From: AP-15 sp963747735
Lineage (GTDB): Bacteria > Pseudomonadota > Alphaproteobacteria > ATCC43930 > CGMCC-115725
Assembly: GCA_963747735.1 (NCBI GenBank)
Contig: CAVVGE010000001.1
Span: forward strand, 682,001 to 746,000
Direction: 5' to 3'
Length of the DNA stretch: 64,000 bases
The position numbers and the translations under genes were made by a program. Of the stretch, positions 1-10,116 are shown piece after piece. The notes under the pieces are model-generated. The model saw nothing but the letters and a program-made list of their open reading frames with translations, searched no databases and was not told the DNA's origin. The first letter of the stretch is position 1, and the number at the start of each line of letters is the position of its first letter.

Positions 1-302
1 TGCGAATTGACGACGACGTCGATCCGCGCCGGGTCGCGGCCGATCGCTTCGAGATGCGCGCCGATGTCTTCGCCGGGCCGGTAGTCGAACGAGAAGAGGC
101 CGGCGAGCCGCTGTCCGACGCGCCCTTCGGGGTCGTGCTGGCAATCGGGATGCATGCCGGTGTCGAACAGCGCCGTCCCCTTGGGATGCTCGATCAGATA
201 GGCCGGGATCGGCAATTCGACACGGCCTTCGCCGCCTTCCATCAGCCGCCCGAGATCGCCGTTCAGCCGGCCGCAGGTAAAGGCGAAGAGCTTGACGGCC
301 AT
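1..302 (-). CDS. N-acyl homoserine lactonase-like metallo-beta-lactamase fold protein, partial
   Basis: The window begins inside this gene, so only the N-terminal 100 residues are present. They read MAVKLFAFTCGRL, then YLIEHPKGTALFDTGMHPD, and end in VVVNS, just where the zinc-binding HxHxDH motif of this fold should start. The opening strands and the LFDTG stretch are typical of the AttM/AiiA-type lactonase family, which opens lactone rings of quorum-sensing signals or other lactones. The gene lies 23 bases downstream of the enolase-superfamily gene on the same strand, so it may instead open a sugar lactone made by that pathway. Fold fairly sure; substrate unknown. Confidence 0.75.
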   Translation of the reverse strand, partial: MAVKLFAFTCGRLNGDLGRLMEGGEGRVELPIPAYLIEHPKGTALFDTGMHPDCQHDPEGRVGQRLAGLFSFDYRPGEDIGAHLEAIGRDPARIDVVVNS

Positions 303-324
303 GTCCGCCCCCCTGTGGCCCGAT

Positions 325-1425
325 TCAGGCGATGCGGTAGCGGTCGATCGTGGAGCGGGCGAATTTGAGGCCGAGGCCGGGTGCCGTCGGCATCAGAAGC
401 TCGCCGTTCTGCTGGAGCGGCACCTCCTCGAACAGCGGCATCAGCCACGGCATGTATTCGACGGTCAGCCCGTTCGGGATCGCGCCGACCAGGTGGACAT
501 GCACTTCGGGGATCAGATGGCTGACCACCGGCAGGTTGAACGCCTCGGCCATGCCGGCGACCTTCATCCATTGGGTGACGCCGCCGACCCTGACGAGGTC
601 GATCATCACGACATCGACCGAGCGGGCTTCGACCATGTGGCGGAACGGGACGATCCCCCACAGATATTCGCCGCCGCAGACCGGTGTCGACAACGCCGCA
701 GCGATGCGGGCAAGGCCGGCGAAATCATCGGCGGTGGTCACGTCCTCGAGCCAGGACAACCCGACGCCCTCATCCTCGACCCGCCGGCCGATGTCGATCG
801 CCTGCTCCGGACGCCAGCGCTGGTTGATGTCGCACATCAATTTGATGTCGGGGCCGATCGCGTCCCTCATCCGGCGCATGCGCTCGACCTCCTTTGCCGG
901 TGTCGTCTCGCCGGGGAGCGCCAGCTGCGTCTTCATCTCGCGCCAGCCGCGGTCCTTGAGCGTGGCGGCGGCCTGGACCACGCGGTCGAGCGAAAGGCCG
1001 CGCATCAAAGCGCCGCTGGCGTAGGTCGGGACCCGGTCGCGCGCACCGCCGAGCAATTTCCACAACGGCAGGTCCATCGACTTGGCGCGCAAATCCCACA
1101 GCGCCGTGTCGATCGCCGAATGCGCCAGGTTGAAGATGCCGCCCGGCCCGGCCGAGCCCGCCGCAGCGCGCAGCTTTGCCGCGACCAACTCGACCCGCAC
1201 CGGGTCCTCGCCGATGGCGAGCGCCCCCAATTCCTCGACTGCGCGCTTCAGGCTCCCCGTCAGCGCACCGCCAAAATAGGTGGCGCCAACGCCGACCGCC
1301 CCGTCGTCGGTCTCGATTTCGAGGGTGACGATCGGCCTTGTGCCGTCCGGGTTTTCCGCAGCACCGGCGAGCGGCTCGTCGGCCGGCAATGCGACGATGT
1401 TGGAACGGATGCCGGTAACCTTCAT
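325..1425 (-). CDS. Mandelate racemase/muconate lactonizing enzyme family protein
   Basis: A 366-residue enolase-superfamily enzyme. These enzymes abstract a proton next to a carboxylate and then dehydrate, racemise or cycloisomerise a sugar acid or related acid. Metal ligands are visible as D199 (in MCDIN), E227 (in WLED) and E253 (in GGEY), and H303 (in VVSHL) is the likely general base. The KxK position on the other face reads K165-T-Q167, so the second lysine is replaced by glutamine, which argues against a classical two-base racemase. The ATG at 1425 fits the family N-terminus MKVTGI; an upstream in-frame ATG at 1488 adds an unrelated tail. Last but one gene of the ABC importer run, suggesting it handles an imported acid. 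Confidence 0.85.
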   Translation of the reverse strand: MKVTGIRSNIVALPADEPLAGAAENPDGTRPIVTLEIETDDGAVGVGATYFGGALTGSLKRAVEELGALAIGEDPVRVELVAAKLRAAAGSAGPGGIFNLAHSAIDTALWDLRAKSMDLPLWKLLGGARDRVPTYASGALMRGLSLDRVVQAAATLKDRGWREMKTQLALPGETTPAKEVERMRRMRDAIGPDIKLMCDINQRWRPEQAIDIGRRVEDEGVGLSWLEDVTTADDFAGLARIAAALSTPVCGGEYLWGIVPFRHMVEARSVDVVMIDLVRVGGVTQWMKVAGMAEAFNLPVVSHLIPEVHVHLVGAIPNGLTVEYMPWLMPLFEEVPLQQNGELLMPTAPGLGLKFARSTIDRYRIA

Positions 1426-1528
1426 CGGGCGGTCCTTATGCGGTTCGACGGGACGGGCGGCGACAGAGTTGCACCGCTCGCCGTGCAAGAAAAGCGGGTT
1501 GGCAAGAAAAGCGGGTTGGTGTGCCCCC

Positions 1529-2616
1529 TCAACCCGGCGGCGCGGCCAGGCTCACGGCCTCGGGCTCCCGACACGGCGCCAGCAGTTGAGCGATGTCCTC
1601 CGATGGCAGGACCGGCCTTTCGCTGTGGCGAAAGCATGATGCGGCGCGGCGCGGGTCGATGCGATAGAGCGGCGGCCGGGCGGTCGCGCATCGCGGCACG
1701 GCGATCGGGCAACGACCGGCGAAATTGCAACCCTGGTCCGGCAGCCCGGCTTCGTCGGATCCTGCTGCGTTCGGCCCCGCTGCGTTCGGCCCCGCTGCGT
1801 TCGGCCCCGCTGGCACATTCCAGTCGCGCACCGTGCTGACGCGCGGTATCGCCGCGACAAGGAGCTGCGTGTACGGATGCTGCGGTGCTTTCACCACCAG
1901 CTCGACATCGCCGGCCTCCACCACCGAGGCGCGAAAGAGGACGAGGATCGTGTCGGCGATCTGATAGGCGGTGGCGAGGTCGTGGGTAATATAGAGAATC
2001 GCGATGCCGAGCTCCTCGTTGAGCTTCTTCAAGCTGCCGAGGATGGTGGCGCGCAGCGACGCGTCGACCATCGATACCGGCTCGTCGGCGACGATCAGCC
2101 GCGGGCGCAGCAACAACGCCCGCGCCACCATGATGCGCTGGCGCTGCCCCCCCGACAGCTGGTGCGGATAGCGGCCGAGGATCTCCTCGGGACGCAGGCC
2201 GACGGTGCGCAGCGCCTCTTCGATCACGACGCGCCCCGCCGCCCGTGTCGCCGTCAACGCGAATTTGCGCACCGGCGTCGTCAGCACGTGGTCCACCCGG
2301 TAGAACGGGTTATAGACCGCGTACGGGTCTTGGAAGATCGCCTGCACCTCGCGGCGGAATTCCCGGCGCTGCCCGGCGGAGAGGCTCGGCAATGGCCGCC
2401 CGCGATAGCGGACCACACCCGCGCTGGGCTCGGTCAGGCCGAGCAGCAGCCGGGCCAGGGTGGTCTTGCCGCTGCCGCTCTCGCCAACCACCGCGGTGAT
2501 CCCGGGCCGCGCCATATCGACGACATAAGAAAAATCGTCGAGCGCCAGCTGCCGCCTGCGCCCGAGCATGCCGCCGGTGAAATGCTTCGAGACACGGCAC
2601 AGCTCGAGCAGCGGCG

Positions 2617-2620
<4 letters not shown>
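1529..2620 (-). CDS. Peptide-type ABC transporter ATP-binding protein (OppF/DppF type)
   Basis: 363-residue ATPase of an oligopeptide/nickel-type importer. Walker A GESGSGKTT, signature LSGGQRQR and Walker B LIVADEP are present, and the C-terminal region carries the cysteine cluster CNFAGRCPIAVPRC typical of OppD/OppF proteins. The ATG at 2620 overlaps the stop of the upstream ATPase by four bases (ATGA); an ATG at 2632 is also possible. An unusual in-frame tandem repeat near the C-terminus gives a PNAAG-type repeat just before the cysteine cluster. With the upstream ATPase it should form a heterodimer on the cytoplasmic face of the two permeases. Confidence 0.93.
1764..1808 (+). repeat. Three tandem 15-bp units inside the OppF-type gene
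   Basis: The unit gctgcgttcggcccc occurs three times head to tail with no mismatch and continues into a partial fourth. Because the unit is 15 bp it stays in frame and adds five residues per copy (GPNAA on the coding strand). It lies in the linker between the ATPase core and the cysteine cluster. Confidence 0.9.
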
Positions 2621-3569
<949 letters not shown>

Positions 3570-3573
<4 letters not shown>

Positions 3574-4409
3574 GCCGATCGCCGCAGACGCGGATTGGCG
3601 ATCTCGTCGAGACCGGCGGTCAGAAAAAACAACCCTAGAAACACCATGATGATGACGACCAGCGGAGCGGTCCACCACCACCACCAGCCATTGACGATGG
3701 CGGCATTGAAATTGACCCAATAGAGCGTCATGCCGAGGGTCGGAGCCTCGACCGGCCCCAAACCCAGCACTTCGAGCCCGACCGAGGCGAGGATCGCCGC
3801 CGACACGCTGCTGACGAGGGTGGCGGCGAGGTAGGGCAGGAGGTTCGGCATCAGCTCGCGGAAGATGATCTCGGGCCCGCTCATGCCATTGAGCCTGGCG
3901 ATCTCCACATAGCCGCGTTCGCGCAAGGTGAGAACCTGGGAGCGGATTGTGCGGGTCGGGGTCAGCCAGGCGAGCGAGGCGATGATGATCGCCATCTGGT
4001 TGACCGTCAGGCTGCCCTTCAACGACACCGCGAGGATGATCAGGATCAGCAATTGCGGGACCGTCAAGCCGATATCGGCGATGCTGCGAATGAGCGTGTC
4101 CGCCCAGCCGCGATAATAGGCGGCGGTGAAGGCGAGGACGGCGCCGACGCCGACGCCGATAAACCCGGCGACAAAGCCGATGCGCAGGGTCAGCGGCGTG
4201 CCCGCGACCATCACCGCCAGGAGGTCGCGGCCCTGCCGGTCGGTGCCGAACGGATAATCCCAGGAGGGCGGCTGCAGCGTCGGCGCCGACAGCGGCTGGG
4301 CGTTGGCGGTATCGACCGTCAAGCCGCCGACCACTATGAATAGCAGCAGGATCCCGAGCAATGTCAGCCCGGCGACCAGCGAAGGGTTGCGCCGCAAATA
4401 ACCCAGCAT
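3570..4409 (-). CDS. Peptide-type ABC transporter permease (OppC/DppC type)
   Basis: 279-residue inner-membrane permease. The N-terminal helix (VAGLTLLGILLLFIVVGG) is followed by the periplasmic stretch and the DYPFGTDRQGRDLL motif that marks DppC-type subunits, then further membrane helices and a cytoplasmic EAA-like loop (EIARLNGMSGPEIIFREL). The ATG at 4409 lies just after the stop of the upstream permease; an ATG at 4451 would overlap that gene by 37 bases and adds a tail without hydrophobic character. It pairs with the DppB-type permease to form the translocation pore. Confidence 0.92.
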
Positions 4410-4414
4410 CGCGG

Positions 4415-5419
4415 TCAGCCGCGATGATACGAAATGCGGGGATCGAGCCAAGGATAGGCCACGTCGAGCAAAAAGGTCGCAAAGCCGAGGGCCACGATCA
4501 CCGTAAACACGATCCCCTGGATCAGAAAGAAATCATTCTCCTCGATCGCCTGGAACAACAGCGCGCCGATGCCCGGATAGCCGAAGATCGCCTCGACCAA
4601 TACCGCGCCGGACAGGATCTGCCCCAAAGCCAGCGCCAGACCGGTAGTCTGCGGCAGGATCGCGTTACGCATGCAGTAACGACTGAAGATCGTCGCGCTG
4701 CGCAGCCCCTTGGCCTCGGCGAAGGTGACGTAATCTTCGCCCATCGTCGTGACCATCATGCCGCGCATCGCGAGCGCCCAGCCGCCGACCGAGACCAAGA
4801 CGATCGACAGCGCCGGCAAGACGGCATGGCGCGCCACGTCGAGGATAAAGGACCAGCTCCAGGCCGGGGCAGCGCCGGCGCTGTAGCCGCCGAAGATCGG
4901 CAGCCACTGCAGCTCAAAGGCAAGCACCCAGCTCAGCACCAGCCCGAGCAGAAAGAACGGGATCGCATGCAGCGCCCATAATGGCGGCATCAGCCAGCGC
5001 ATCCAGCGCGGCGCGCGCGGCCAGGCCAAGAGCGCGCCCAATATCGTGCCGGCGGCGAACGAGAACAGCGTGGTCAGCCCGAGCAGGCCGATCGTCCACG
5101 GCAAGGCCTCGCCGATCATGCCGACGACGGTGCGCGGATAATTGGCGATCGAATAGTTCAAATCACCCCGCGACACCTCCCTGAGGTAGGTGAGGTATTG
5201 GCGCCACAGCGGCTTGTCCAGGCCGAACCGGCGCTGGTATTCTTTGACCATGTCCTCGATGCCGGCATGGACGTAGCCGCCGAGGGAGGCCTCTTCGAGC
5301 AGCTTGGTGCGCACCGGGTCTTGCCCGGACAATTTGGGCAGAAAAAAGTTTAGCGTCGCCGCCAGCCAGACGATCAGCAAAAACACCCCGAAGCGTTTGA
5401 CGATATAAACGGCGCGCAT
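4415..5419 (-). CDS. Peptide-type ABC transporter permease (OppB/DppB type)
   Basis: 334-residue inner-membrane permease starting MRAVYIVKRFGVFLLIVWLA, the usual first helix of DppB-type subunits. The EAA-type loop reads YVTFAEAKGLRSATIFSRY, and the C-terminus contains the conserved VEAIFGYPGIGALLFQAI stretch. The start lies one base beyond the stop of the binding-protein gene, a tight operon arrangement. It forms the pore with the DppC-type subunit. Confidence 0.93.
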   Translation of the reverse strand: MRAVYIVKRFGVFLLIVWLAATLNFFLPKLSGQDPVRTKLLEEASLGGYVHAGIEDMVKEYQRRFGLDKPLWRQYLTYLREVSRGDLNYSIANYPRTVVGMIGEALPWTIGLLGLTTLFSFAAGTILGALLAWPRAPRWMRWLMPPLWALHAIPFFLLGLVLSWVLAFELQWLPIFGGYSAGAAPAWSWSFILDVARHAVLPALSIVLVSVGGWALAMRGMMVTTMGEDYVTFAEAKGLRSATIFSRYCMRNAILPQTTGLALALGQILSGAVLVEAIFGYPGIGALLFQAIEENDFFLIQGIVFTVIVALGFATFLLDVAYPWLDPRISYHRG

Positions 5420-5420
5420 C

Positions 5421-7181
5421 TCACGACGGCTGCACGTGCCACAGCACGATCGGGAAAGTGAGGTGCCAGGAAGCGCCGTTGACGTAAGAGTCTTCTTCGG
5501 TCGGAAATTTCTCCCAATAGGTCGTATTGAACGGAATGCGATGGTAGTTCTGCACCAGTTGAATATCTGGTAGTTCCGGCAGCCAGATTTCCATCGCAGA
5601 GCGGAACAGTTTTTTCAGCTTATCGACGTCTTTCGGATCAGTAATGTAGACTTCATCTACGATCTTGTCGAAGTCCTCATTCTTCCAATGGCTAAAATTT
5701 ACCGCATGCGCGCCGGGCACGGCGATGCTTTGGCTCTGATAGAGGCGCAATGTGTCATAGGGCTCGCTGATGCTGCCGCCATGGCCGTAGATCGAGCCGA
5801 CATACTGCCCCTTCTGGAACCGGTCATTGAAATCGGGTGGCAAGGTCAGGCTGGCCGCGACGCCGTGGCGGCGCAAGATTTGCGCCAACACCGGCCCCAT
5901 CGCCGGGCCGGATGCGCCAAAGCCGATGATCTCGAGGGTAAATGGCTTGCCGTCCGGCGTCTCCCACATGCCGTCGTGCTTTTTGAACCCTTTCGCAGCG
6001 AGCAATGCGTCGCCCTTTTTGGGATTGAACTCAAGCGTGTCGTATTTTTTGAGCAGGTCCTTGACCGCGTCGAAATACGGCAGCAGCGCCTTGTAGGGCG
6101 GCATCGGCAGGGACGAAACCGTATCGGCGCCGAGATAGCCGACCTCGATGACCTGCTTGCGGTCGACATAGTGGCTGAGCGCCCAGCGCACGTCCTTGTC
6201 GTCGAACGGCTTGACCGAGTTGTTGACGTAGAGCGAGATCGGCCACCAATCGACATAGCCCCAAGGGGGCTTTTGCCCCGAATACGAGGTGATCTTCGGG
6301 TTTTGCCGGATCAAGGTCGGGAAGGTGGCCGGCTGCAACGGCCCGCCGAAATCGGCATGATTGGTGATCTGCGCCTGCGCCGTGTTCTGCTCGTTGACGG
6401 TCGGCAGCCAGATATTGCGCTCGACCTGCGGCATCGGAGCGAGCTTCTGCTCCGCCGCCCACCAAGTGGCGCGCCGCGCGAACACCTTCTGCTGCAGCGA
6501 GGATTCGGCCACCCGCCAAGGCCCGGTCGTGACCGGCCAACCCTTGGCGATGTCGAAATGCTTAAAGCTCGTCCAGTCCTGTCCCTGGAAAATGTGCTTC
6601 GGAACGATATAGATGCCGATGTCGTATTTGTAGGCGGCGAAGGAAAAAAACCGAGGAGACGGGATCTTGAATTTCAGCACCGCAGTGTTGGGGTCGGTGG
6701 CAGCGGCCTCGTCCAGCGCCTGATTGACGTCGATCCCCCATTTCACCTTGGGACCGAGATCGCGCAAGCTGTTCATCGTGTAGGCGACATCTTCGGCGCT
6801 GAACGGGGTGCCGTCGCTCCATTTGATCCCCTGCCGCGTCTTGATTGTCAGCTGCTTGAAATCCGGCGTGAATTCATAGCTTTCCGCCAGCCACATATAC
6901 CATTTGTCGGCAAAGGCGCTGTAATAGGCGAGCGGCTCGTAGATCAGGTTCGGCCCGTTCTGATGGTTGGCGCCGATCGCATACGGGTTCCACAGCTCGT
7001 AATCGACCCATCTTCCGTCGCGGCTGTTGATGCCGATCAGGATCAAGGTGCGGTTGCGCGGCACGTCGGCGCTCTGGGCATGACCGGTCCCGGCCGGCAG
7101 CATCACCGACGCGGCGGCCGCCATTCCGCCCTTCAGCACCTCGCGCCGACCGGTGTTCCACCGCGTTGTCGCGCCCGTCAT
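5421..7181 (-). CDS. ABC transporter substrate-binding protein, family 5 (peptide/nickel/opine type), Tat-exported
   Basis: 586-residue periplasmic binding protein that delivers ligand to the permeases encoded directly downstream. The N-terminus carries a twin-arginine signal (RREVLKGGMAAAASVMLPAG) with a likely cleavage after GHAQS, so it is probably exported folded by the Tat system. The family 5 pattern is visible as WSDGTPFSAEDVAYTMN, the usual hinge region of these proteins. The length is normal for the family. The ligand cannot be read from sequence; family 5 proteins bind peptides, opines, sugars or oligosaccharides, and the neighbouring enolase-superfamily enzyme and aldolase point to a carbohydrate acid (inference). 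Confidence 0.92.
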   Translation of the reverse strand: MTGATTRWNTGRREVLKGGMAAAASVMLPAGTGHAQSADVPRNRTLILIGINSRDGRWVDYELWNPYAIGANHQNGPNLIYEPLAYYSAFADKWYMWLAESYEFTPDFKQLTIKTRQGIKWSDGTPFSAEDVAYTMNSLRDLGPKVKWGIDVNQALDEAAATDPNTAVLKFKIPSPRFFSFAAYKYDIGIYIVPKHIFQGQDWTSFKHFDIAKGWPVTTGPWRVAESSLQQKVFARRATWWAAEQKLAPMPQVERNIWLPTVNEQNTAQAQITNHADFGGPLQPATFPTLIRQNPKITSYSGQKPPWGYVDWWPISLYVNNSVKPFDDKDVRWALSHYVDRKQVIEVGYLGADTVSSLPMPPYKALLPYFDAVKDLLKKYDTLEFNPKKGDALLAAKGFKKHDGMWETPDGKPFTLEIIGFGASGPAMGPVLAQILRRHGVAASLTLPPDFNDRFQKGQYVGSIYGHGGSISEPYDTLRLYQSQSIAVPGAHAVNFSHWKNEDFDKIVDEVYITDPKDVDKLKKLFRSAMEIWLPELPDIQLVQNYHRIPFNTTYWEKFPTEEDSYVNGASWHLTFPIVLWHVQPS

Positions 7182-7404
7182 CGCCGTCTCTCCCTGCCCG
7201 CTCTTCGGTTGCGGCTGGTTGTGCGGCCAAACCCGTCGCGCCGCAAGTCTCGGCGCGCAGGCCGGCCGTTCCGAACCGGCATCCGCAGCGGCAAATCGCG
7301 GTCGCCGCGGGCAAAGGGCGAGCGCAGCCGAGAGACCGGGCGCCGGCGTCTACAACGAGCTCAACGGCGCAACTGCTCGGCCTTCTATCGGCGCGAGATC
7401 GCGA

Positions 7405-8193
7405 TCAGTTGCGATAGCTCGGGTCGAGCCGGTCGGCGAGCCGCAGCAGGGCCGGCCATTCGCGCTGGCCGCCGAGCCGCGGATTGTTGACCGCATTGGA
7501 GAATTGCGCAGCCTGGCGCTCGCAGGTGTCGGGCGACGGCACCACCATCTTGGCGCCGGCAGCGACCGCGGCCATGATCTTCAATTGCGCCTCGGCCGAG
7601 CGCTCGAAATGGTAGGTCGAGGAGAACGCCTCGGCGACGTTGCGTCCGGTCGCCAGAAGCCCGTGGTTACGCAGCACCAGCACCGGATGGTTGCCGATCG
7701 ACTGCTGCAGCCGCTCGCGCTCGTCGAGGTCGAGCGAGACACCCTCGTAGTCATGGTAGCCGAGTCGGTTGTAGAAGCGCATCGCCCATTGCGAGAGCGG
7801 CAACAGCCCTTCGTCGAGCGCGCCGACCGCGATATCGGCCTCGGTATGGGTGTGGATCACGCATTCGACATCGGGCCGGCCGAGATAAATGGCGCTGTGG
7901 ATCACATAGCCGGCACGGTTCGCCTCGTAGGGCGCGGGCTCGACGAGGTTGCCGTCGAGATCCATCTTCAGGAGGTTCGAGGCGGTGATCTCGTCGAACA
8001 TCAGCCCCATCGGGTTGATCAGGAAATGTCCGGGCTCACCCGGCACCCGCGCCGAATTGTGGGTCAGGATCAAATCGTCCCAGCCGAAATGATGGAGGAG
8101 GCGATAGCAGGCGGCGAGATCGACCCGCACCGCCCACTCCTCCGGGCCGATATGCGCCGGCCGGTGCGAGACGTTCTTTTCGAGCGTGTCCAT
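7405..8193 (-). CDS. Class II aldolase/adducin family protein
   Basis: 262-residue cytoplasmic enzyme of the zinc-dependent class II aldolase family, which cleaves or decarboxylates phosphorylated or free sugar acids. Zinc ligands are visible as H114 and H116 in CVIHTHTE and H167 in LRNHGLL. It lies 223 bases upstream of the binding-protein gene on the same strand and downstream of an APC permease. That places it with the importer and the enolase-superfamily gene in one catabolic run. The exact substrate is unknown. Confidence 0.88.
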   Translation of the reverse strand: MDTLEKNVSHRPAHIGPEEWAVRVDLAACYRLLHHFGWDDLILTHNSARVPGEPGHFLINPMGLMFDEITASNLLKMDLDGNLVEPAPYEANRAGYVIHSAIYLGRPDVECVIHTHTEADIAVGALDEGLLPLSQWAMRFYNRLGYHDYEGVSLDLDERERLQQSIGNHPVLVLRNHGLLATGRNVAEAFSSTYHFERSAEAQLKIMAAVAAGAKMVVPSPDTCERQAAQFSNAVNNPRLGGQREWPALLRLADRLDPSYRN

Positions 8194-8210
8194 CCTGATC
8201 TCCCTCTCTC

Positions 8211-8293
8211 GTAGGATGGGTCGAGCATAGCGAAACCGATCGCCCGAACGGCATGCAATTATCGATGGGTTTCGCCGCGCTCAACCATCCTAC
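8211..8293. repeat. 83-bp imperfect palindrome (REP/MITE-like)
   Basis: The outer arms gtaggatgggtcgagc and gcgctcaaccatcctac, and the inner arms gcgaaaccgatcg and cgatgggtttcgc, pair with each other, so the whole stretch can fold into one long hairpin. It fills most of the gap between the APC permease and the aldolase gene. Elements with this GTAGGATGGGT outer arm are dispersed widely in proteobacterial genomes (recalled, not searched). Confidence 0.75.
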
Positions 8294-9750
8294 GGTACGA
8301 GCCGGTCAAGCGGGCGCGTCGATGTCGTCAGCCGTCCCCAGAGATAGGGCAGGATGCCGATCGCGATGCAGCCGGGGCCGAGGATGTTGGTGACGAGGTT
8401 GAAAGTCGGCATGCTGTATACGGCAACGCCGAAGCAAAAAACGACGCCGAGCAACGGCCAGGCGAGCAAAAAAACGAATTTGCCGATGCCGGTCAGCGCC
8501 GCGGTGCGAAAATACCAGACGCAGGCGAGACCGGCGAGCCCGTAATAGAACGCGACCTGAAACCCGACGGCGTTGATCGCAGCGTCGATCACGGCCTTGA
8601 TGCCGTGCAGATACAGCGATCCGAACAAGAGGAAGAGGCCGAGCAGAGTGATCAACAGCGTCGCTACCCACGGCGTGCGATAGACCGGATGGAGCCGGCC
8701 ATAGCGTGGATGCAGCGTCCGGTCGCGGCTCATCGAGAACAGCGTCCGGGTGAACTGCAGGATCGAGGTTTCGAGCGTGCCGATCGTGCTCGTCATGACG
8801 GCGACGACGGCGAGGTAATCCCAAGGATGCGGCAATAGCTTTTGCGCCACGGCCGAGACGATGTTGATGCCGGCCCGGTCGATTTCCGCATCGCTCAAGA
8901 GATGCAGCGTCAGCGCGCTAAAGCCGACGAGCAGCAAGACGACGATTACGACCGCGACGATGCTGCCGGTCCCCGCGATGCGCGCGCCGTCGCGGGTTTC
9001 CTCGTTCAAATTGGCGGTAACGTCCCAGCCGCTGACGGCAAAGAGCGCGCTGACGGCGCCGCCGGCGAAGAGCGCCGGGGTAAACCCCGCCCCGGTAAAC
9101 CAGGCGGCGGCAACGGCGTGCGCCGGCGGCAGGGTCGGACCCAGCGCGGCAATCGCGAAAAAGAGCGCCAGCACACCGACTTCAATGAGCGTGAACCCGA
9201 CCTGCACATAGCTGCTCAGCTTGATCCCCTTGGCGACGACAGCGCCGATCGCCACCAGCCACAGGGCGGCCGTCAAGGTTACCGCGGTCTGGTTGTCGGC
9301 AAGACCGGGAGCCGCGAGCTGCAATGTCGCAGCGGCGGCGGGAAAGGTGCCGGCGACCATAAAGACGACCGAGCTGACGATCTGCGCCCAGCCGGCAAAG
9401 AAGCCGAGAGCCGGGCAGAAAATCGCCCCGACCCAGGCATAGGAGGCGCCCGCATTGACCGTCATGCGGTTGAGGTGTCGGAAGGCGAGGACGATGCCGG
9501 CCATGATCAGGCCGCAATAGAGAAGGCTCGCCGGCGCCAACACGCCGACGGCGGCAACCAAGACCGCGGTGCTCGCCGCCACGCTATAGGCGGGCCCGCT
9601 CCCGGCGACCCCCATGATCACCGCTTCGCCAAAACCGAGCGCCCCGGCGCGAAGCCCCGGCGCCTGGGCGGCGGCGGCGACCAGATTTTTGTCGGGCCGG
9701 GTCACATCCCAACCCTGGCCATAGAGCACACCGGCCTGCGCAGTTTGCAT
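8290..9750 (-). CDS. APC family amino acid permease
   Basis: 486-residue inner-membrane transporter of the amino acid-polyamine-organocation superfamily with about twelve hydrophobic segments. The first helices contain GFGEAVIMGVAGSGPAYSV and NAGASYAWVG, matching the conserved first and third segments of the family. I prefer the ATG at 9750; an upstream ATG at 9792 would add 14 residues. Its stop runs into the right arm of the palindromic repeat at 8211-8293. The ligand is unknown, probably an amino acid or amine taken up with a cation. Confidence 0.88.
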   Translation of the reverse strand: MQTAQAGVLYGQGWDVTRPDKNLVAAAAQAPGLRAGALGFGEAVIMGVAGSGPAYSVAASTAVLVAAVGVLAPASLLYCGLIMAGIVLAFRHLNRMTVNAGASYAWVGAIFCPALGFFAGWAQIVSSVVFMVAGTFPAAAATLQLAAPGLADNQTAVTLTAALWLVAIGAVVAKGIKLSSYVQVGFTLIEVGVLALFFAIAALGPTLPPAHAVAAAWFTGAGFTPALFAGGAVSALFAVSGWDVTANLNEETRDGARIAGTGSIVAVVIVVLLLVGFSALTLHLLSDAEIDRAGINIVSAVAQKLLPHPWDYLAVVAVMTSTIGTLETSILQFTRTLFSMSRDRTLHPRYGRLHPVYRTPWVATLLITLLGLFLLFGSLYLHGIKAVIDAAINAVGFQVAFYYGLAGLACVWYFRTAALTGIGKFVFLLAWPLLGVVFCFGVAVYSMPTFNLVTNILGPGCIAIGILPYLWGRLTTSTRPLDRLVP

Positions 9751-9803
9751 CGCCAGGCAAGGGGCGTTTCGTTCACGGCCAGTTTTCGCCACAGCGAATA
9801 TTC

Positions 9804-9840
9804 TTGACCAGCCGGCTTTTTCTGCTGTAGCATTTTTTCG
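9804..9840 (+). promoter_or_regulatory. Possible sigma-70 promoter for brnTA
   Basis: TTGACC at 9804-9809 and TAGCAT at 9828-9833 are 18 bases apart. Transcription would start almost at the brnT ATG (9841), giving a leaderless or nearly leaderless message. BrnA normally represses its own promoter, so its operator should lie here. Confidence 0.3.
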
Positions 9841-10116
9841 ATGGCAATCACGTTCGATCCTGCGAAGAACGCGAGGAACATTGCCGAGCGCGGGCTGTCA
9901 TTCGAGAGAGTGGCCGATTTCGAGTGGGCAACGGCGGTGGTCATAGAGGATCGCCGGCACGATTATGGCGAACCGCGCCTGCGGGTCATGGCGCGCCTCG
10001 ACGGCCGTCTCCATGCGGCGGTGGTGACGCCACGCGGCGAGGATTTGCGGGTCATCAGCTTTCGCCGGGCAAACAGACGAGAGGTGCGATTATATGAGAA
10101 AAAAGATCAGCGATAG
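9841..10116 (+). CDS. brnT: BrnT family type II toxin
   Basis: 91-residue protein with the BrnT pattern: ITFDPAKNARNIAERGLSF at the N-terminus, then RLRVMARLDGRLH, and ISFRRANRREVRLYE at the end. BrnT is a RelE-fold ribonuclease that halts translation and is neutralised by BrnA. The start is the ATG at 9841. It overlaps brnA by 23 bases, the usual arrangement for this toxin-first module. First gene of an accessory patch between the importer run and the thiolase genes. Confidence 0.92.
   Translation: MAITFDPAKNARNIAERGLSFERVADFEWATAVVIEDRRHDYGEPRLRVMARLDGRLHAAVVTPRGEDLRVISFRRANRREVRLYEKKDQR

Noticed and set aside
7182..7404. A possible small gene between the binding protein and the aldolase
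   Set aside because: Only short frames without ribosome sites or motifs; probably a promoter and leader region.
5688..7490. A 600-codon plus-strand frame opposite the binding-protein gene
   Set aside because: The minus-strand gene has a Tat signal and a family 5 pattern; the opposite frame has none.
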